64,000 nucleotides of DNA from Bacteroidota bacterium. GTDB taxonomy: Bacteria; Bacteroidota; Bacteroidia; Chitinophagales; Chitinophagaceae. Below are positions 50,334 to 58,941 of the stretch, in pieces; the stretch's first letter is position 1; every line of letters starts with the position of its first letter. Under the pieces are notes generated by a model, which saw only the letters and a list, made by a program, of their open reading frames with translations, did no database searches and had not been told where the DNA came from. The DNA lies in assembly GCA_023422835.1 (NCBI GenBank), contig JAFAGI010000001.1:186001-250000 (forward strand), in the 5' to 3' direction. The translations under genes and the position numbers were made by a program.

Positions 50334-51647
50334 TTAGTTTTTGGTTGGCGGATTGTTTTTCTTTTGTTTAAAATGGTTTCTTCCGTTGTTGCGTTGTTGC
50401 TGGTTATTGCCTGCAGCCTGCCTGTTATTGTTTTTGTTGCTGTTATTGCTATTACTGTTATTGCTTTTATTAGTATTATTGCTATCATTGCTTCTGGCTT
50501 CGTTGCGGTTGCCTGCATTGCTTTTGTTCTTCTGTTTGTGTTTTTTAATTTTATTCCTGTCGGGCCTTTCGAGCGACTTCAGCGTGATCTGGCCTACCAC
50601 ATCTACAAATGAGGGTTCCACGTCTTTAAGTTTTCCCTCAAGTTCAATGGGTTGCAAGTTTTCCGGCTTTTCGCCTCTTTTATTTTGTTGTTGTATTTCT
50701 TTTACACGGTCAATCGTCAGCGGGTATTGCTTGCTGCTGTCTGGCAATGTGTACCACATCAGGTCTCTGAAAATATCTTTTTTTACCAGCATGGCCCTGC
50801 CTCGCTGCACTTCCAGGCTTTCCGCATTGGTAGGAAAATGCTGCAAAGCATCGAGGTAGGTATCTAATTCATAGTTAAGGCAGCATTTCAGCCTTCCACA
50901 CTGCCCGCTAAGTTTTGTCTGGTTAATGCTCAGGTTCTGATAACGTGCAGCCGTTGTATTCACGCTCTTGAAGTCGGTAAGCCAGGTACTGCAACACAGT
51001 TCCCGGCCGCAGCTTCCGAGGCCGCCAACTTTTCCGGCTTCCTGTCGTATGCCTATCTGGCGCATCTCTACTTTTACTCTGAACTCTGCTGCAAATATGC
51101 GGATCATTTCGCGGAAATCCACCCGGTCTTCCGCAGAATAAAAGAAGGTAGCCTTTTTACCATCGGCTTGCAGCTCAATTTCAGAAAGCTTCATATTGAG
51201 CCTGAGATCACGGGCTACCTCACGCGAACGCAACAGCATGCTTGCCTCCCGCGCCTTGCTTGCATGGTAGGCTTCTATATCCCTATCAGAACTTTTGCGG
51301 AGAATACTCTTCATGTCAGCGCTCGTTTCGGATACACCTTTTTTCTTCATTTGCAATCGCACCAACTCGCCTGTAAGGCTCACCTCGCCTACATCGTAGC
51401 CACTGATGCCTTCCAGCGTAACGTAGTCTCCTTTCTCAAAAAAATGCAGCGTCCTGTTTCTGAAAAAATCTTTTCGAGAGCCGTTCTTAAAGCTCACTTC
51501 TACAATATCGCAGGCAGCAGAAGTATCTGCCATTGGCATATTTAAAAGCCAGTCGTGTACATTCAGCCTGTTGCAGCTTCCTGTACTACATCCGCCATTA
51601 CTTTTACATCCTTTTACACTTCCTGTGCCACAATTTCCACAACCCAT
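50334..51647 (-). CDS. ricT: RicT/YaaT (PSP1) family protein with Asn-rich tail
   Basis: 437 residues from ATG 51647 (MGCGNCGTGS). A Cys-rich N-terminus (five Cys in the first 27 residues) precedes the PSP1 domain with GSCGRELCCSTWL and CGRLKCCLNYE; in Bacillus the RicAFT complex binds Fe-S clusters and aids RNA processing. The last 60 residues are a low-complexity Asn/Lys/Ser/Gln tail. As in Firmicutes, it is next to holB. In Bacteroidota its role is not settled. Confidence 0.88.
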   Translation of the reverse strand: MGCGNCGTGSVKGCKSNGGCSTGSCNRLNVHDWLLNMPMADTSAACDIVEVSFKNGSRKDFFRNRTLHFFEKGDYVTLEGISGYDVGEVSLTGELVRLQMKKKGVSETSADMKSILRKSSDRDIEAYHASKAREASMLLRSREVARDLRLNMKLSEIELQADGKKATFFYSAEDRVDFREMIRIFAAEFRVKVEMRQIGIRQEAGKVGGLGSCGRELCCSTWLTDFKSVNTTAARYQNLSINQTKLSGQCGRLKCCLNYELDTYLDALQHFPTNAESLEVQRGRAMLVKKDIFRDLMWYTLPDSSKQYPLTIDRVKEIQQQNKRGEKPENLQPIELEGKLKDVEPSFVDVVGQITLKSLERPDRNKIKKHKQKNKSNAGNRNEARSNDSNNTNKSNNSNSNNSNKNNNRQAAGNNQQQRNNGRNHFKQKKNNPPTKN

Positions 51648-51720
51648 CTTTATAACAGAGATTAAAAAATTAAAAATTAAATACAACCCAGGTCCTTATC
51701 CGCAACGCTTACCCTGCGGG

Positions 51721-52920
51721 TTATTCTGCCAAAATTAATGTTTTATTTTTAATTATATACTTCAGCTTGATCGTAAGTGCATGGAAGAGCATCTTTGCAT
51801 TGGCATTGCGCTCAATGTAATAAATAGCATTATCCAGCTCTTTGGAGATCACTTCCTGCTGTCCAAACGAAGCAATTTTATTAAGACGCAGCGCAAAATC
51901 TTTTTCATTATCCGGCATCAGCACGTTTGCTGCGCCCAGCACGCTCAGCCTGAGGCTTTGCTCCAGCAGGTGAGAAAAATAGTGGAGGAATTTCTTCTGC
52001 TTTTCACGGCCCAACTTGTTTACCTCTTCTATCCAATCGATTTGTTTAGCCGGCAAATTCTGCAAAGTCACATTCAGCCAGTTGCGCAGCAGTTCTTCCC
52101 AATCATCATCGGCATTATTGAGCAACTCAATAGCCTTGCGATAATTGCCTTCAGACAGGCTTGCCAACTGCAGGGCTTTTTGTGGCTCCAGTCCGTTTTG
52201 CTGCAATGCTGCAGAAATAGTTTCCGTTTTTAAAGCCGGTATTTTTATAAGCTGGCAACGGCTTAAAATGGTGGGCAGTATCTGGTCTTCATTTTCTGCC
52301 ACAAGAATAAACAGTGTTTTGGCAGGAGGCTCTTCTATCAGCTTCAGCAGTTTATTGCCTTCCTTGCGCAGGTATTCAGGCATCCATACTATAAGGATCT
52401 TATATTCGCTTTCAAAGCTTTTTAAGCTCAGCTTCCTGATGATGTCATTACACTCTTCGGCAGTGATATTACCCTGTTTATTTTCTGCGCCGATGGACTG
52501 CAGCCAGTCAAATACATTGCCATAAGGAAAGTTGGTAATAAATTCCCGGAAATCTTTGATATACTCGCTGCTGAGTGGCTTATCACCGCTTTTCTTAGGG
52601 ATCACAGGGAATGAGAAATGAATATCGGGATGGATCAGCTGCTGCGACTTGATACAGGCAGCGCATACACCGCATGCATCGTCCGGTGATACAGCCTGTG
52701 CAGGTTCCCAGTCGCCAAACAATGATGCTCCGGCATCCGGTTGTGACTGCAGTTGAATTTTTTCACAGGTAATGTACTGCGCAAATGCTATGGCTAACTG
52801 CAAAGCACCGCTACCCTCTTTTCCTAAAAACAATAAAGCATGGCTCAGCCGGTTCTGCGCAACCATGTCAAGGAGGCGGTTTTTGACTTCCTGCTGGCCT
52901 ACAACTTCTGAAAACCGCAT
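51721..52920 (-). CDS. holB: DNA polymerase III delta' subunit (HolB)
   Basis: Clamp-loader subunit of 399 residues. The N-terminal AAA+ region begins FSEVVGQQEVKNRLL; its P-loop is degenerate (GKEGSGALQLA lacks the usual Lys), as expected for delta'. A Cys-rich insert (CGVCAACIKSQ) and the SRC box (PTILSRCQLI) are typical. It starts two bases after gpx ends and precedes ricT by 73 bases. Confidence 0.92.
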   Translation of the reverse strand: MRFSEVVGQQEVKNRLLDMVAQNRLSHALLFLGKEGSGALQLAIAFAQYITCEKIQLQSQPDAGASLFGDWEPAQAVSPDDACGVCAACIKSQQLIHPDIHFSFPVIPKKSGDKPLSSEYIKDFREFITNFPYGNVFDWLQSIGAENKQGNITAEECNDIIRKLSLKSFESEYKILIVWMPEYLRKEGNKLLKLIEEPPAKTLFILVAENEDQILPTILSRCQLIKIPALKTETISAALQQNGLEPQKALQLASLSEGNYRKAIELLNNADDDWEELLRNWLNVTLQNLPAKQIDWIEEVNKLGREKQKKFLHYFSHLLEQSLRLSVLGAANVLMPDNEKDFALRLNKIASFGQQEVISKELDNAIYYIERNANAKMLFHALTIKLKYIIKNKTLILAE

Positions 52921-52922
52921 GG

Positions 52923-53504
52923 CTATTGAATATATTTTAAAACTTCAGGATCATTTGGTTTCACTTTACTGGGGAAATAGGCAAGCAGCCTGCCTTCTTT
53001 ATCCAGCAGGAATTTATTAAAATTCCATTTGATCTCTGCATCAAGCACGCCGTTTTGAGACTTTTTGGTAAGGAACTGATAAACCGGTGTGGTATTGTCC
53101 CCTTTCACATCAACCTTGGTCGTAAGGGGAAAAGTAACACCATAGTTTTTTTCGCAGAAGCTGGCAATCTCTGCATTGCTGCCAAACTCCTGGCCGGCAA
53201 AATTATCTGAAGGGAAGCCAACCACCACAAGCTTGTCTCCATAAGTTTTATACATTTCTTCCAGGTCTTTATATTGCGGCGTAAAACCACATTTGGAAGC
53301 GGTGTTTACCACCAGTATATATTTTCCTTTGTATTGGGAAAAATCAATGGTTTCACCGGAAAGTGATTCTACGCTAAAACGGTGGATCGAAGGGGTAGTA
53401 TCATTGATAAGTTCTTTAGGTGCATGCTTTTGCTTACCCTGCGCACAGCCTGTGAATAAAAACAGCAAGGCAGAGGAAAGTATGGATATAATTTTGATCT
53501 TCAT
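52923..53504 (-). CDS. gpx: Lipoprotein glutathione-peroxidase-like thiol peroxidase
   Basis: 193 residues from ATG 53504. A lipoprotein signal ends LFTGC. The catalytic tetrad motifs are NTASKCGFTPQY (peroxidatic Cys), FPSDNFAGQEFGSN (Gln) and IKWNFNKF (Trp, Asn). With cysteine instead of selenocysteine it most likely uses thioredoxin rather than glutathione. It reduces peroxides at the envelope. First gene of the gpx-holB-ricT-cupin run. Confidence 0.92.
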   Translation of the reverse strand: MKIKIISILSSALLFLFTGCAQGKQKHAPKELINDTTPSIHRFSVESLSGETIDFSQYKGKYILVVNTASKCGFTPQYKDLEEMYKTYGDKLVVVGFPSDNFAGQEFGSNAEIASFCEKNYGVTFPLTTKVDVKGDNTTPVYQFLTKKSQNGVLDAEIKWNFNKFLLDKEGRLLAYFPSKVKPNDPEVLKYIQ

Positions 53505-53638
53505 AGTAGAATAGTTTTTTATGAATGGCCGCAATACCGCAGCCTGACAATCAAAAATAAGAAAACAAAAATAAAGTAGAAGAATAAAATATTACTCAAC
53601 TTGAATAGCACTGCTACTTAAATTATGGCGGTATGCAT

Positions 53639-53665
53639 TATATATATATATATATATTGTGTGTG
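53639..53665. repeat. TA/TG microsatellite
   Basis: Nine TA units (53639-53656) followed by T and four TG units (53658-53665), in the gap between the comF and gpx genes. It is downstream of comF and may vary in length between strains. Confidence 0.9.
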
Positions 53666-53686
53666 TTACATATTACAAGGTCAAAA

Positions 53687-54385
53687 TCACATAGCACAGG
53701 CAAAAGTGGCTACGCTTACCTGTACACGCGGTACACGCAAAATGGTATTGCACAAAACTTCCATAGTAGCGCCTGTGGTCAGCACATCGTCAATCACCAG
53801 TACATGTTTGTCTTTTAGCTTGTCTGCATCTGTAACCCGGAAGATGTTTTGCATGGAATTCCAGCGTTCTTCACGGCTTTTGTGAGTTTGGGTTTCTGTG
53901 TTCACTGTTCTCACCACCACCTCTTCATCAATGGGCACGCCCGTTTTTTGGCTCATTGGCTCTGCAAGCAGGGTTGACTGGTTGTAGCCCCGTTGAAACT
54001 TTCTTTCTTTGCTTAATGGCAGAGGTATCAGCAGGTCAATATCGGCCAGCCATTCCGATTGCAGCATTTGATTGAGCAACAAACTCCCTAGGTATCTGCC
54101 GCAATGCTTGTCTTGCTTATATTTCAGAGCAGCCAGCAATCTTTGTATCAAGGAATCTTTGCTGTAAAAGTAGGCGCTGGCAGCATGTACTATTTTCTCC
54201 CGGCCGTAAAATTTCTGCGCAACAGGATTATCTTCTATGCCAAAGAAACCCGTTGCAGGAAGGCTGTGAAAGCATTGTGCACACAGCAGCTGCTCTCCCG
54301 AGACCTCGTCGGAACCGCATCCCATACACACTTCAGGATATACTAGGTGCAAAAAATCTTTCAGGTAATTATGAAATTTCATCAT
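53687..54385 (-). CDS. comF: ComF family phosphoribosyltransferase
   Basis: About 233 residues. An N-terminal zinc finger (CMGCG ... CAQCF) precedes a type I phosphoribosyltransferase domain with PRPP motif VLVIDDVLTTGAT and the region KERKFQRGYNQS. ComF/GntX proteins take part in DNA uptake or its intracellular processing. Several ATGs are possible; 54385 or 54382 gives the family-like MKFHNYLKDFL start. It overlaps the upstream gene by about 17 bases. Confidence 0.9.
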   Translation of the reverse strand: MMKFHNYLKDFLHLVYPEVCMGCGSDEVSGEQLLCAQCFHSLPATGFFGIEDNPVAQKFYGREKIVHAASAYFYSKDSLIQRLLAALKYKQDKHCGRYLGSLLLNQMLQSEWLADIDLLIPLPLSKERKFQRGYNQSTLLAEPMSQKTGVPIDEEVVVRTVNTETQTHKSREERWNSMQNIFRVTDADKLKDKHVLVIDDVLTTGATMEVLCNTILRVPRVQVSVATFACAM

Positions 54386-54680
54386 GAGCATCATTGAATG
54401 AAAAGCCTCCCTTTGCATGCCTGTAATTGTTCAGCATAAATTTTGATTGCGCCAGCGTGAACTTTAAGGGCTCTGCCTGCTGGTTTACCACCAAAATCTC
54501 ATAGTTCTGCATGGACAGGATCTTCCTGAATTTATTTTCAGCTGCTTTACGTACATCATTGCCTATGATCACAATATCAAATGTGGAGGCATACAGTTTC
54601 TCAATTGCAGCTTCCACATCTTGTACATGTATTACAGGCAGGTCTTCTGCGCTTTGCTGTGTAATCACCAGGACATGCAT
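54369..54680 (-). CDS. Hypothetical protein between FMN reductase and comF
   Basis: 103 residues from ATG 54680 (TTG at 54689 is the alternative). Alternating strands and helices (MHVLVITQQ ... FDIVIIGNDV ... YEILVVNQQ) suggest a small receiver- or Rossmann-like fold, but no motif is decisive. It starts one base after the FMN reductase stop and overlaps comF, so it is firmly inside the operon. Function unknown. Confidence 0.72.
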   Translation of the reverse strand: MHVLVITQQSAEDLPVIHVQDVEAAIEKLYASTFDIVIIGNDVRKAAENKFRKILSMQNYEILVVNQQAEPLKFTLAQSKFMLNNYRHAKGGFSFNDAHDEIS

Positions 54681-54681
54681 A

Positions 54682-55212
54682 TCATCCAAAAATTTTTTCT
54701 ATAATTTTCATCAGCTCCTTCTTCTTTGTTTCATCGCTAATTTCATCAGCCACTTCATCAAATGTAAGTTTGTACGACGGCAGCGAGAAAACCTCTTGTA
54801 TGTCTGCGCTCATAATGGTAAAGCGGAGTTTGGCTGCGTCCAAAACGCTTTTGCCGCCGCCGGCACTGGTTGTAGCACACATCAACAACATTGGCTTGTG
54901 GGCAAAAACTTCCTTTTTAATGCGCGAACACCAATCTAAAACATTTTTAAAAGCCGATGTATAGGAACCATTGTATTCTGCTAATGATGCTATAATAATA
55001 TCAGCTGTAGACAGCCTGTCTATGAATTTTTGTGCAAGCTCATGCTTACCTAACTCCTGCTCTCTTTCCAGACTGAATATCGGCATTTCATAATCGTTCA
55101 GGTCCAACACTTCTGTTTCATAACCTTCTACATTTTTTACAACATAATCTATCAGTTTCCTGTTAATTGATTTTTTACTGTTACTTCCGGCAAAAGCCAC
55201 AATTCTTCTCAT
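54682..55212 (-). CDS. NAD(P)H-dependent FMN reductase (flavodoxin fold)
   Basis: 176 residues with the FMN-phosphate loop GSNSKKSINRKL and EYNGSYTSAFKNVLDWCSR, typical of the NADPH-dependent FMN/azo/quinone reductase family, plus GGGKSVLDA. Cytosolic. It follows the pirin gene after 29 bases and is co-directional with the unknown protein and comF genes. Physiological substrate unknown. Confidence 0.88.
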   Translation of the reverse strand: MRRIVAFAGSNSKKSINRKLIDYVVKNVEGYETEVLDLNDYEMPIFSLEREQELGKHELAQKFIDRLSTADIIIASLAEYNGSYTSAFKNVLDWCSRIKKEVFAHKPMLLMCATTSAGGGKSVLDAAKLRFTIMSADIQEVFSLPSYKLTFDEVADEISDETKKKELMKIIEKIFG

Positions 55213-55241
55213 GCTTATTTTATACTTTATTTATTGTTTAC

Positions 55242-55964
55242 TTAGTCAAATTCCATCGGCACTTCCATCAGCAAAATTTGCGAATCTGCCTTATTGGTTT
55301 GTATTGAAATTCTATCTGTATCCCAGAGGCCCAATGCGTCCCTATCATCAAGATTCACGCCATTTACCGTGAATGAGCCATTGATCACGAAAACATAAAC
55401 GCCGTTGCCCTGTTTCCTGAAAGCATACTCTTTCTCAACATGTGCATCAAACCTGCCCATAAAGAACCATGCATGCTGGTGTATCCATAAACCCTCATCT
55501 TCCGGGTAGGGCGAAACGAGTTGCAACAGCTTGTTGCGCATTTGTGCAAGGTCTATTTCAAGCTGGCCGTAGCGTGGCGTTACATTCTTTTTATCAGGAA
55601 ACACCCATATCTGCAGCAGCTTAACCGTAGCATCTTCATTGGCGTTAAACTCACTGTGGGTGATGCCGCTGCCTGCACTCATTACCTGGATCTCCCCATG
55701 CCGGATGATACTGGCATTGCCCATGCTGTCTTTATGTGCCAGTGCGCCTTCCAAAGGTATAGTAATGATCTCCATATTGTCATGTGGGTGTGTGGCGAAG
55801 CCCATGCCTGCGGCAATAATATCGTCATTTAACACTCTCAATGCACCGAAATGTATTTTTTGAGGATCGTAATAATCAGAAAAGCTGAAGGAATATCTTG
55901 TCTTCAGCCAGCCATGATCCCGGCTGCCTCTTTCATTTGCTTTATATAATATTGTTTGTGCCAT
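55242..55964 (-). CDS. Pirin family protein (YhhW-type)
   Basis: Bicupin of 240 residues from ATG 55964 (MAQTILYKANERG). Metal ligands are in THPHDNMEIITIP (two His), a later His, and GITHSEFN (His, Glu). YhhW-type pirins can act as quercetin dioxygenases or redox sensors. The longer reading would run through the promoter. A crp-like gene lies directly upstream, and a palindrome covers its start site. Confidence 0.9.
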   Translation of the reverse strand: MAQTILYKANERGSRDHGWLKTRYSFSFSDYYDPQKIHFGALRVLNDDIIAAGMGFATHPHDNMEIITIPLEGALAHKDSMGNASIIRHGEIQVMSAGSGITHSEFNANEDATVKLLQIWVFPDKKNVTPRYGQLEIDLAQMRNKLLQLVSPYPEDEGLWIHQHAWFFMGRFDAHVEKEYAFRKQGNGVYVFVINGSFTVNGVNLDDRDALGLWDTDRISIQTNKADSQILLMEVPMEFD

Positions 55965-55983
55965 AATGTAATGCTCTTTTTTT

Positions 55984-56001
55984 TGTTTAAACACAAAATT
56001 A
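55984..56001 (-). promoter_or_regulatory. Promoter and palindrome upstream of pirin gene
   Basis: -7 box TAATTTTG at 55994-56001 (minus strand) and the perfect palindrome TGTTTAAACA at 55984-55993, which would cover the transcription start. Suggests separate, repressible transcription inside the crp-pirin run. Confidence 0.5.
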
Positions 56002-56033
56002 AGGCAACCGGCTACCCTTTCCATTGAACCAGA

Positions 56034-56627
56034 TTAAGAAATGTAGCGTCCTGTAGCAGCCAGTTCTTTACGAATTTTACTTAAAAACTCCGGCGAAATA
56101 CCAATGTACGAAGCTATGAGATGCTGCGGCACTCTTTGCGGTAAATCCGGATATTTTTCAATAAAATCCAGGTATCGCGTCTTGGCAGGTGCAGAAATAT
56201 TTTTAAAAAGCCTCTCCTGGTACGTAACCAGGTGCCTCTGCACCATTAACCTGAACACCCGCTCAAATCGCGGATATTTTGCCAGCAATGTTTCCTTCTT
56301 TTCATAGGTAAGATACAGCATTTCGCTATCTTCAATAGTTTCTATGAACATATTGCTGGGCACGCGTTCCGTAAAGCTTTTCATATCACTGGCCCACCAG
56401 TTTTCCACGGCAAAAGTAAGTATTACCTCGAAACCGTTATCATCAATAAAATAAGATTTAAGGCAACCTTTCAGTACAAATATCTCTGCATGGCATACTT
56501 CACCATCGCGTAGCAGCAACGTTTTTTTAGGCACTTCATGCCTGGCAAGGCTTTGCTGGAAAAATAAAATTTCTTCTTCTGAAAATACTTCGCATTTATT
56601 GATATAATTTTTAATCTGGTCAAACAT
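56034..56627 (-). CDS. Crp/Fnr family transcriptional regulator
   Basis: 197 residues. The N-terminal cyclic-nucleotide-like beta-roll (LLLRDGEVCHAEIFVLKGCLKSY) lacks the usual cAMP-binding RS pair; the C-terminal helix-turn-helix is PQHLIASYIGISPEFLSKIRKEL. No Fnr-type cysteine cluster is present. It is 69 bases upstream of the pirin gene and divergent from pdxJ, so it may control either; the ligand is unknown. Confidence 0.88.
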   Translation of the reverse strand: MFDQIKNYINKCEVFSEEEILFFQQSLARHEVPKKTLLLRDGEVCHAEIFVLKGCLKSYFIDDNGFEVILTFAVENWWASDMKSFTERVPSNMFIETIEDSEMLYLTYEKKETLLAKYPRFERVFRLMVQRHLVTYQERLFKNISAPAKTRYLDFIEKYPDLPQRVPQHLIASYIGISPEFLSKIRKELAATGRYIS

Positions 56628-56678
56628 ACGCCTGCATGGTTTCTGACTTCCAAATTACATATAAATCTTTCAAAAATT

Positions 56679-56686
56679 TATCTTTG
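56679..56686 (+). promoter_or_regulatory. -7 promoter element (TATCTTTG) of pdxJ
   Basis: Exact TAnnTTTG, 20 bases before the ATG. It is bracketed by the inverted repeat TTTCAAA (56668-56674) / TTTGAAA (56696-56702). Confidence 0.65.
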
Positions 56687-56706
56687 CAATAATTATTTGA
56701 AAAAAC

Positions 56707-57429
56707 ATGACCACACTTAGCGTAAACATCAATAAAATAGCCACTTTGCGCAACAGCCGCGGGGGAAACATCCCCAATGTGCTTCAAGCAGCTTTAGATA
56801 TAGAAAGATTTGGCGCCGATGGCATAACTGTTCATCCCCGACCGGATGAACGCCATATCCGATACAACGACGTGCGTGAACTTAAACAAAATTTACACGT
56901 AGAACTGAACATTGAAGGCAATTGCCGCGAACAAAAATTCGTAGAGCTTATACTGGAAACAAAGCCTGCCCAGGTAACGCTGGTCCCTGATGCGCTCAAC
57001 CAGATAACCAGCAACCACGGCTGGAACACTATTGAGCACAAAGCATATCTTACTGAGATGGTAAACCTGTTTAAAGAAGCGGGCATTCGTGTAAGCATTT
57101 TTGTAGATCCCGATGAGGAAATGGTAAAGCATGCCAAAGATACAGGTACAGACCGCGTGGAGCTGTATACAGAAAGCTATGCAAAAAATTTCGGAGAAGA
57201 TAAAGAAAAGGCAGTAAAAGCATACATCAAAGCTGCGAAAACCGCACACAATATTGGTTTAGGGCTAAATGCAGGCCATGACCTTGACCTGGAGAACCTT
57301 TGCTATTTTAACCAGTGCATCCCTTTCCTGGATGAAGTTTCTATCGGACATGCATTGATATCCGATGCTCTTTACTACGGCCTGGAGAATACGGTGCAGA
57401 TGTATAAACGGCAATTAAATAAGCAATAA
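56707..57429 (+). CDS. pdxJ: Pyridoxine 5'-phosphate synthase
   Basis: Last step of de novo vitamin B6 synthesis, joining 1-deoxyxylulose 5-phosphate and 3-amino-2-oxopropyl phosphate. The 240-residue TIM barrel has SVNINKIATLRNSRGG, DGITVHPRPDERHI, and LGLNAGHDLDLENL phosphate-binding segments. The arsC-like gene begins two bases after the stop, so they form an operon. Confidence 0.96.
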   Translation: MTTLSVNINKIATLRNSRGGNIPNVLQAALDIERFGADGITVHPRPDERHIRYNDVRELKQNLHVELNIEGNCREQKFVELILETKPAQVTLVPDALNQITSNHGWNTIEHKAYLTEMVNLFKEAGIRVSIFVDPDEEMVKHAKDTGTDRVELYTESYAKNFGEDKEKAVKAYIKAAKTAHNIGLGLNAGHDLDLENLCYFNQCIPFLDEVSIGHALISDALYYGLENTVQMYKRQLNKQ

Positions 57430-57431
57430 GT

Positions 57432-57794
57432 ATGGTAACTGTTTACGGCATCAGGAATTGTAATACTGTGAAGAAAGCGCTGTCTTTCTTAGACAGCAAC
57501 TGCATTGAATATACATTCCACGATTTTAAAAAAAGCGGCATAGGCAAACAGAAATTAAGAGCATGGGCACGCCAGACCGGTTACGAAAACCTCATCAACC
57601 GGAAAGGTACTACCTGGCGCTTGCTTGACGATGCAACCAAATCGTCTGTTTCAGACCAACAAAAAGTATTGGTGCTGTTATCGAAAAAGACATCGCTGAT
57701 CAAAAGGCCGCTGGTAGAAAAAGAGGGTAAAATAATTGCACTTGGCTTTGATGAAAAAGAGTACGAGAAAGCATTTGTTATGCAGGATTCATGA
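57432..57794 (+). CDS. ArsC/Spx-family thioredoxin-fold protein (YffB-like)
   Basis: 120 residues. VYGIRNCNTVKKALSFL has a single active-site Cys at the YffB/Spx position (C-N-T, not CxxC), and IKRPLVEKEGKIIALGF is the family C-terminus. Closer to YffB-type reductases than to true arsenate reductase. Co-transcribed with pdxJ; the reason is not clear. The 133 bases after it (57795-57927) contain nothing recognisable. Confidence 0.88.
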   Translation: MVTVYGIRNCNTVKKALSFLDSNCIEYTFHDFKKSGIGKQKLRAWARQTGYENLINRKGTTWRLLDDATKSSVSDQQKVLVLLSKKTSLIKRPLVEKEGKIIALGFDEKEYEKAFVMQDS

Positions 57795-57927
57795 AATGCG
57801 GCTTAAAGAGCTAGATGACAACCTCATCTTCACTTTTTGCCGCAGTGCACGGCATCCGTATTTACAGATGACTTTACCGTAACATTCCGCCTTTTGCAAT
57901 AGAAAACCATCCGGACCCAATAGCAGT

Positions 57928-58833
57928 CTACGGTTTTCTCCTGATGATATAAATAACAGAACTGAACTTTTCCGGATCACCTTTGGCCATAGCATTTGAT
58001 TTCAGCCCCATCCGGAATGCATCCAGAAAGCTGTCATACCCTCGCTTGTACTTCTCACTCAGCATGCTTACATAATAGCTGTCGTATTTCATGGGGTAAG
58101 TTTTTACTACTTCCATTTGATAATCGCTCATCAGTTGCTTTATGCTCAATGGCGAGAAATGGTAGAGATGCCTGGGCACGTCATACGCCGCCCAAAGCTC
58201 CCGATAAGTTTCAGCATCGTAGCTGGTGTAATTAGGTACCGCTATTACAAGCACACCGCGCTGCTTTAAGATCTTTTGCAGTGCCTGCATGTAGCCATGC
58301 AGGTCATGTACATGTTCCAGCACATGCCACATGCTAATCACATCCATGCTCTCCGGCGGAAGAGCGTACAACTCTTCTGAAGCTTGAAATGTGATGCCAA
58401 ACTTGTCTTTGGCTACAACCCTCGCGTCTGCATCAGGCTCCAGCCCGGTAACCTGCCAGCCTGCCCTTGCTGCCCGGGAGGCGAAAGCGCCTGTGCCCGC
58501 GCCAATGTCCAGCAGAGATCCTTTCTTCAGTGCAGATTCTTTACGGATCAGCCGCAGTTTTTGTTTTAGTGTGCGCTCGCGCACCAAATGATACAGTTTA
58601 TTGATAAGGCCTTTACGGGTATCTGTATGAGACACATACTGCTCGGCTTTGTAATACCTGCCGATGTTAGCGGCATTCGGTATATGTTGCGTAAAACGCA
58701 GGGTGCATGCTTTACATTCCCAAATTTCGTATATTTCCTTGCTTACCGTGTAATCTTTTGCGCTTAAAACATAGCGTATATCATGGCTCGCACAGGCTGG
58801 ACACTTGCTGTAATGTATCATTTCTTGGCTCAT
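57928..58833 (-). CDS. Class I SAM-dependent methyltransferase with zinc-finger N-terminus
   Basis: 301 residues from ATG 58833 (MSQEMIHYSKCPAC). Two CxxC pairs (CPAC, CKAC) near the N-terminus form a likely zinc site. Then come the SAM motif LLDIGAGTGAFA, acidic LEPD, and the post-motif SMWHVLEHVHD, typical of Methyltransf_23-type enzymes. Small molecule or lipid/glycan targets are possible; unknown. Convergent with the pdxJ operon. Confidence 0.85.
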   Translation of the reverse strand: MSQEMIHYSKCPACASHDIRYVLSAKDYTVSKEIYEIWECKACTLRFTQHIPNAANIGRYYKAEQYVSHTDTRKGLINKLYHLVRERTLKQKLRLIRKESALKKGSLLDIGAGTGAFASRAARAGWQVTGLEPDADARVVAKDKFGITFQASEELYALPPESMDVISMWHVLEHVHDLHGYMQALQKILKQRGVLVIAVPNYTSYDAETYRELWAAYDVPRHLYHFSPLSIKQLMSDYQMEVVKTYPMKYDSYYVSMLSEKYKRGYDSFLDAFRMGLKSNAMAKGDPEKFSSVIYIIRRKP

Positions 58834-58921
58834 ACTTTGCAAAGAAAACAAGGATTGGTGAATAAACAAGCAGAAAGTACTGCAAGCCAAATGATTTTTT
58901 TAATAAGACAATTAGTTTAAA

Positions 58922-58929
58922 TAATTTTG
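58922..58929 (+). promoter_or_regulatory. -7 promoter element (TAATTTTG) of the DUF58 operon
   Basis: Exact TAnnTTTG, 12 bases before the ATG at 58942. A TTG start at 58927 would overlap this box and is rejected. Confidence 0.65.
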
Positions 58930-58941
58930 CATCAATCCATT

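Noticed and set aside
50341..50859. Plus-strand ORF with a Leu-rich hydrophobic stretch
   Set aside because: It is the reverse complement of the Asn-rich tail of RicT, which makes artificial Leu/Val runs.
54369..54418. Upstream ATG at 54394 or TTG/ATG alternatives for comF
   Set aside because: They lengthen the overlap with the upstream gene and add non-family residues; 54385 or 54382 fits better, though not proven.
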